The notes under the pieces are model-generated. The model worked only from the letters and a program-made list of their open reading frames with translations, had not been told where the DNA came from and made no database searches. Positions 62,902 to 64,000 of a DNA stretch of 64,000 bases are shown here, one piece after another. The DNA comes from Acidipila sp. (GTDB lineage Bacteria > Acidobacteriota > Terriglobia > Acidiferrales > UBA7541): assembly GCA_010365215.1 (NCBI GenBank), contig JAAFGT010000001.1, positions 111,415-175,414 on the forward strand, given 5' to 3'. Position 1 is the first letter of the stretch. Every line of letters begins with the position of its first letter. A program made the translations under genes and the position numbers.

Positions 62902-63318
62902 ATGAGAGCAACCACGAGAACAACGGTCATTTTGTTTCTGTCGGCGAATCTGGCCTTGTGGATATTTTTCTGGGTTGATTTCGGTCGGCGGCTGATTCCC
63001 TACAGGGAACATCCTCCTGCGTTTGAAGAGGCACTGCCCGTATTCGTTTTCGGTGGGAAGGCCCTTCCTACCGAACAGATGAGCGCCCCTTCTCTGCGGC
63101 TAATGGAAAGAGTTCAAATGCCTTCCTTCTTAACCGTGCGCCCCGTGGTGCACGCGCTGAATCAAAAACCCTCTACTTGGGAAAAGACTTTTTGGGGAAT
63201 CTCGCCTTGGGGTTATCTGTTGATTGCAGTTATGTTCCTGTCGTTCTTGCAATGGTATCTAGTCGCCCGGTGCGTAGCTTGGCTAGTTTGCTCGGGCGTG
63301 GCGGCCTGCGGAGCCTAA
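62902..63318 (+). CDS. Small hypothetical membrane protein
   Basis: A 138-residue protein with two predicted membrane helices (about 7-27, TVILFLSANLALWIFFWVDF; and about 105-130, YLLIAVMFLSFLQWYLVARC) flanking a soluble loop of about 75 residues. I do not recognise the family. It lies 42 bp downstream of the RHS tail, the place where an immunity gene would sit in a polymorphic toxin locus, but nothing in its sequence identifies it as one. Confidence 0.55.
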   Translation: MRATTRTTVILFLSANLALWIFFWVDFGRRLIPYREHPPAFEEALPVFVFGGKALPTEQMSAPSLRLMERVQMPSFLTVRPVVHALNQKPSTWEKTFWGISPWGYLLIAVMFLSFLQWYLVARCVAWLVCSGVAACGA

Positions 63319-63393
63319 AGCTTCCAGACGGTTCACAATGTCGGGTGCATTTGAGTTGTGGCTGTCCGTGTTGACCGCTCTAAGGAGGAAATC

Positions 63394-63942
63394 GTGCCCA
63401 AATATGCACAGGTCACGTGGCTCTTCGTCGCTCTAACGGTTCTTGGATCTCTGTCGGCTCATGCACAGACGCAGCAACGCGGTCCCTCAACTCCTGAAGA
63501 GCGTACACGCGCAGTTCGGACCGCCAAATCCTTAAGAACCGACCCTCTAACCACTACTACGCAGGTAGACCGCGAATGGCTAATCAAATGGCTGATTGAA
63601 ATACCGGACATCTCTGTAAAACTATGCTCAAACTTTCTTGGCGACCTTGGCAACTCAGAAAATGGATACCCTGGCGCGATCATAGCTTCTATGATGGCCA
63701 GTGAAGTGTCGTTTATCATTGAGCATCCGGACAAAACGAAGGACTCTGACGCCGTGTATTTCGCTGGGGTAGAAGGCGCCCTCGATAGCTATCAGGCTAT
63801 CCAGAAGAAAGAACTGAACTACCATCTGCCACATCTTGATGAGCTAGTTCAGAAACGAGAACAAGGAAAGCTGAAAGAATATGTTCATACTGACGTGACC
63901 GGGTTAAATGTGTCCAGCGGGAGTGAGAGAGAATCACTCTAA
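63394..63942 (+). CDS. Hypothetical secreted protein, 3' end possibly replaced by an insertion sequence
   Basis: A 182-residue frame from a GTG at 63394 with AAGGAGGA upstream. A signal peptide covers about 1-25 (VTWLFVALTVLGSLSAHAQ). The mature part is mainly helical (REWLIKWLIEIPDISVKLC, GAIIASMMASEVSFIIEHP). I do not recognise the family. The final ten codons lie inside a possible insertion-sequence end starting at 63911, so the native C-terminus may be lost. It follows the small membrane protein by 75 bp. Confidence 0.6.
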   Translation: MPKYAQVTWLFVALTVLGSLSAHAQTQQRGPSTPEERTRAVRTAKSLRTDPLTTTTQVDREWLIKWLIEIPDISVKLCSNFLGDLGNSENGYPGAIIASMMASEVSFIIEHPDKTKDSDAVYFAGVEGALDSYQAIQKKELNYHLPHLDELVQKREQGKLKEYVHTDVTGLNVSSGSERESL

Positions 63943-63956
63943 AGGAGAGCTGGACA
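63911..63956. repeat. Inverted repeat next to the transposase start (possible IS end)
   Basis: TGTCCAGC (63911-63918) and GCTGGACA (63949-63956) are perfect inverted repeats; an inner pair GAGTGA (63921-63926) / TCACTC (63934-63939) also matches. TG...CA termini are usual for IS3-family ends. The right partner of the IS lies outside the window. Confidence 0.55.
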
Positions 63957-64000
63957 TGCCGATGAAGAGATACAAAGCAGAGCAGATCGTGACGCTGCTG
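63956..64000 (+). mobile_element. IS3-family-like transposase (OrfA), 5' end only
   Basis: The first 15 codons, MPMKRYKAEQIVTLL, match the characteristic start of IS3-family OrfA transposases (M-x-KRY-x-x-EQIV-x-L). AAAGGAGA lies seven bases before the ATG. The remainder is beyond the window end. Confidence 0.72.

Overview
The window looks like a piece of an acidobacterial chromosome (Terriglobia-like). The reasons are two very large Oar-type TonB-dependent receptors with an N-terminal carboxypeptidase-like domain, Ig/ice-binding surface lipoproteins, DUF2911 and DUF5996 genes, a GAF-ANTAR regulator, an isoquinoline-1-oxidoreductase-type molybdoenzyme and moderately high GC. This assignment is an inference from gene content; no rRNA is present. 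About 59 kb reads as ordinary chromosome and the last 5 kb as the edge of an inserted element.

Layout. 1-9.4 kb (minus strand): cell-envelope genes, namely a zinc-dependent phospholipase C-type protein cut by the window edge, a secreted M48 metalloprotease, a glycine-zipper lipoprotein, a GlcG/HbpS protein, an OmpA protein with PKD-like repeats, and a lipoprotein with four Ig-like domains and an ice-binding (DUF3494) head. 9.9-14.5 kb (minus): amtB-glnB-glnD, a compact ammonium-sensing operon; glnA lies 29 kb away on the other strand. 14.9-17.4 kb: a small secreted protein, a GAF-ANTAR antiterminator and a LysR regulator. 17.6-23.1 kb: TonB receptor, YfiR and a CHASE8-type hybrid histidine kinase. 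23.2-25.3 kb: DUF5996 and a phosphodiesterase-type enzyme. 25.6-30.6 kb: a translationally coupled signalling operon (multi-PAS kinase, Rcp1-like response regulator, REC-PAS-GGDEF-EAL), which a PilZ protein at 42.8 kb may read out.

30.8-41.3 kb: TonB receptor, penicillin-acylase-type hydrolase, NHL beta-propeller, and a three-gene molybdenum hydroxylase cluster ending in a diheme cytochrome. 41.4-52.7 kb: mixed metabolism, with a secreted esterase, PilZ, glutamine synthetase, an internally duplicated membrane protein, a phosphoesterase interrupted by an in-frame amber codon, an alpha/beta hydrolase, and an LctP-type permease coupled to a CaiB/BaiF-CitE fusion enzyme. 53.2-58.8 kb: a third TonB receptor and a convergent GT-C-type membrane protein separated by a strong bidirectional terminator.

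At 58954-58998 lies the 3' half of a tRNA, from anticodon loop to CCA and best read as tRNA-Arg(CCU), with no 5' half. This is the scar expected at the distal end of an element integrated in a tRNA gene. Beyond it are an RHS/YD-repeat gene broken by a frameshift and ending in a variable C-terminal domain with an HELLGH motif, two small unknown genes, and the start of an IS3-like transposase that runs out of the window. The most interesting leads are the amber-interrupted phosphoesterase, the CoA-transferase/lyase fusion with its transporter, the YfiR-histidine kinase pairing, the triplicated PAS module, and the tRNA-bounded island with its RHS tail.
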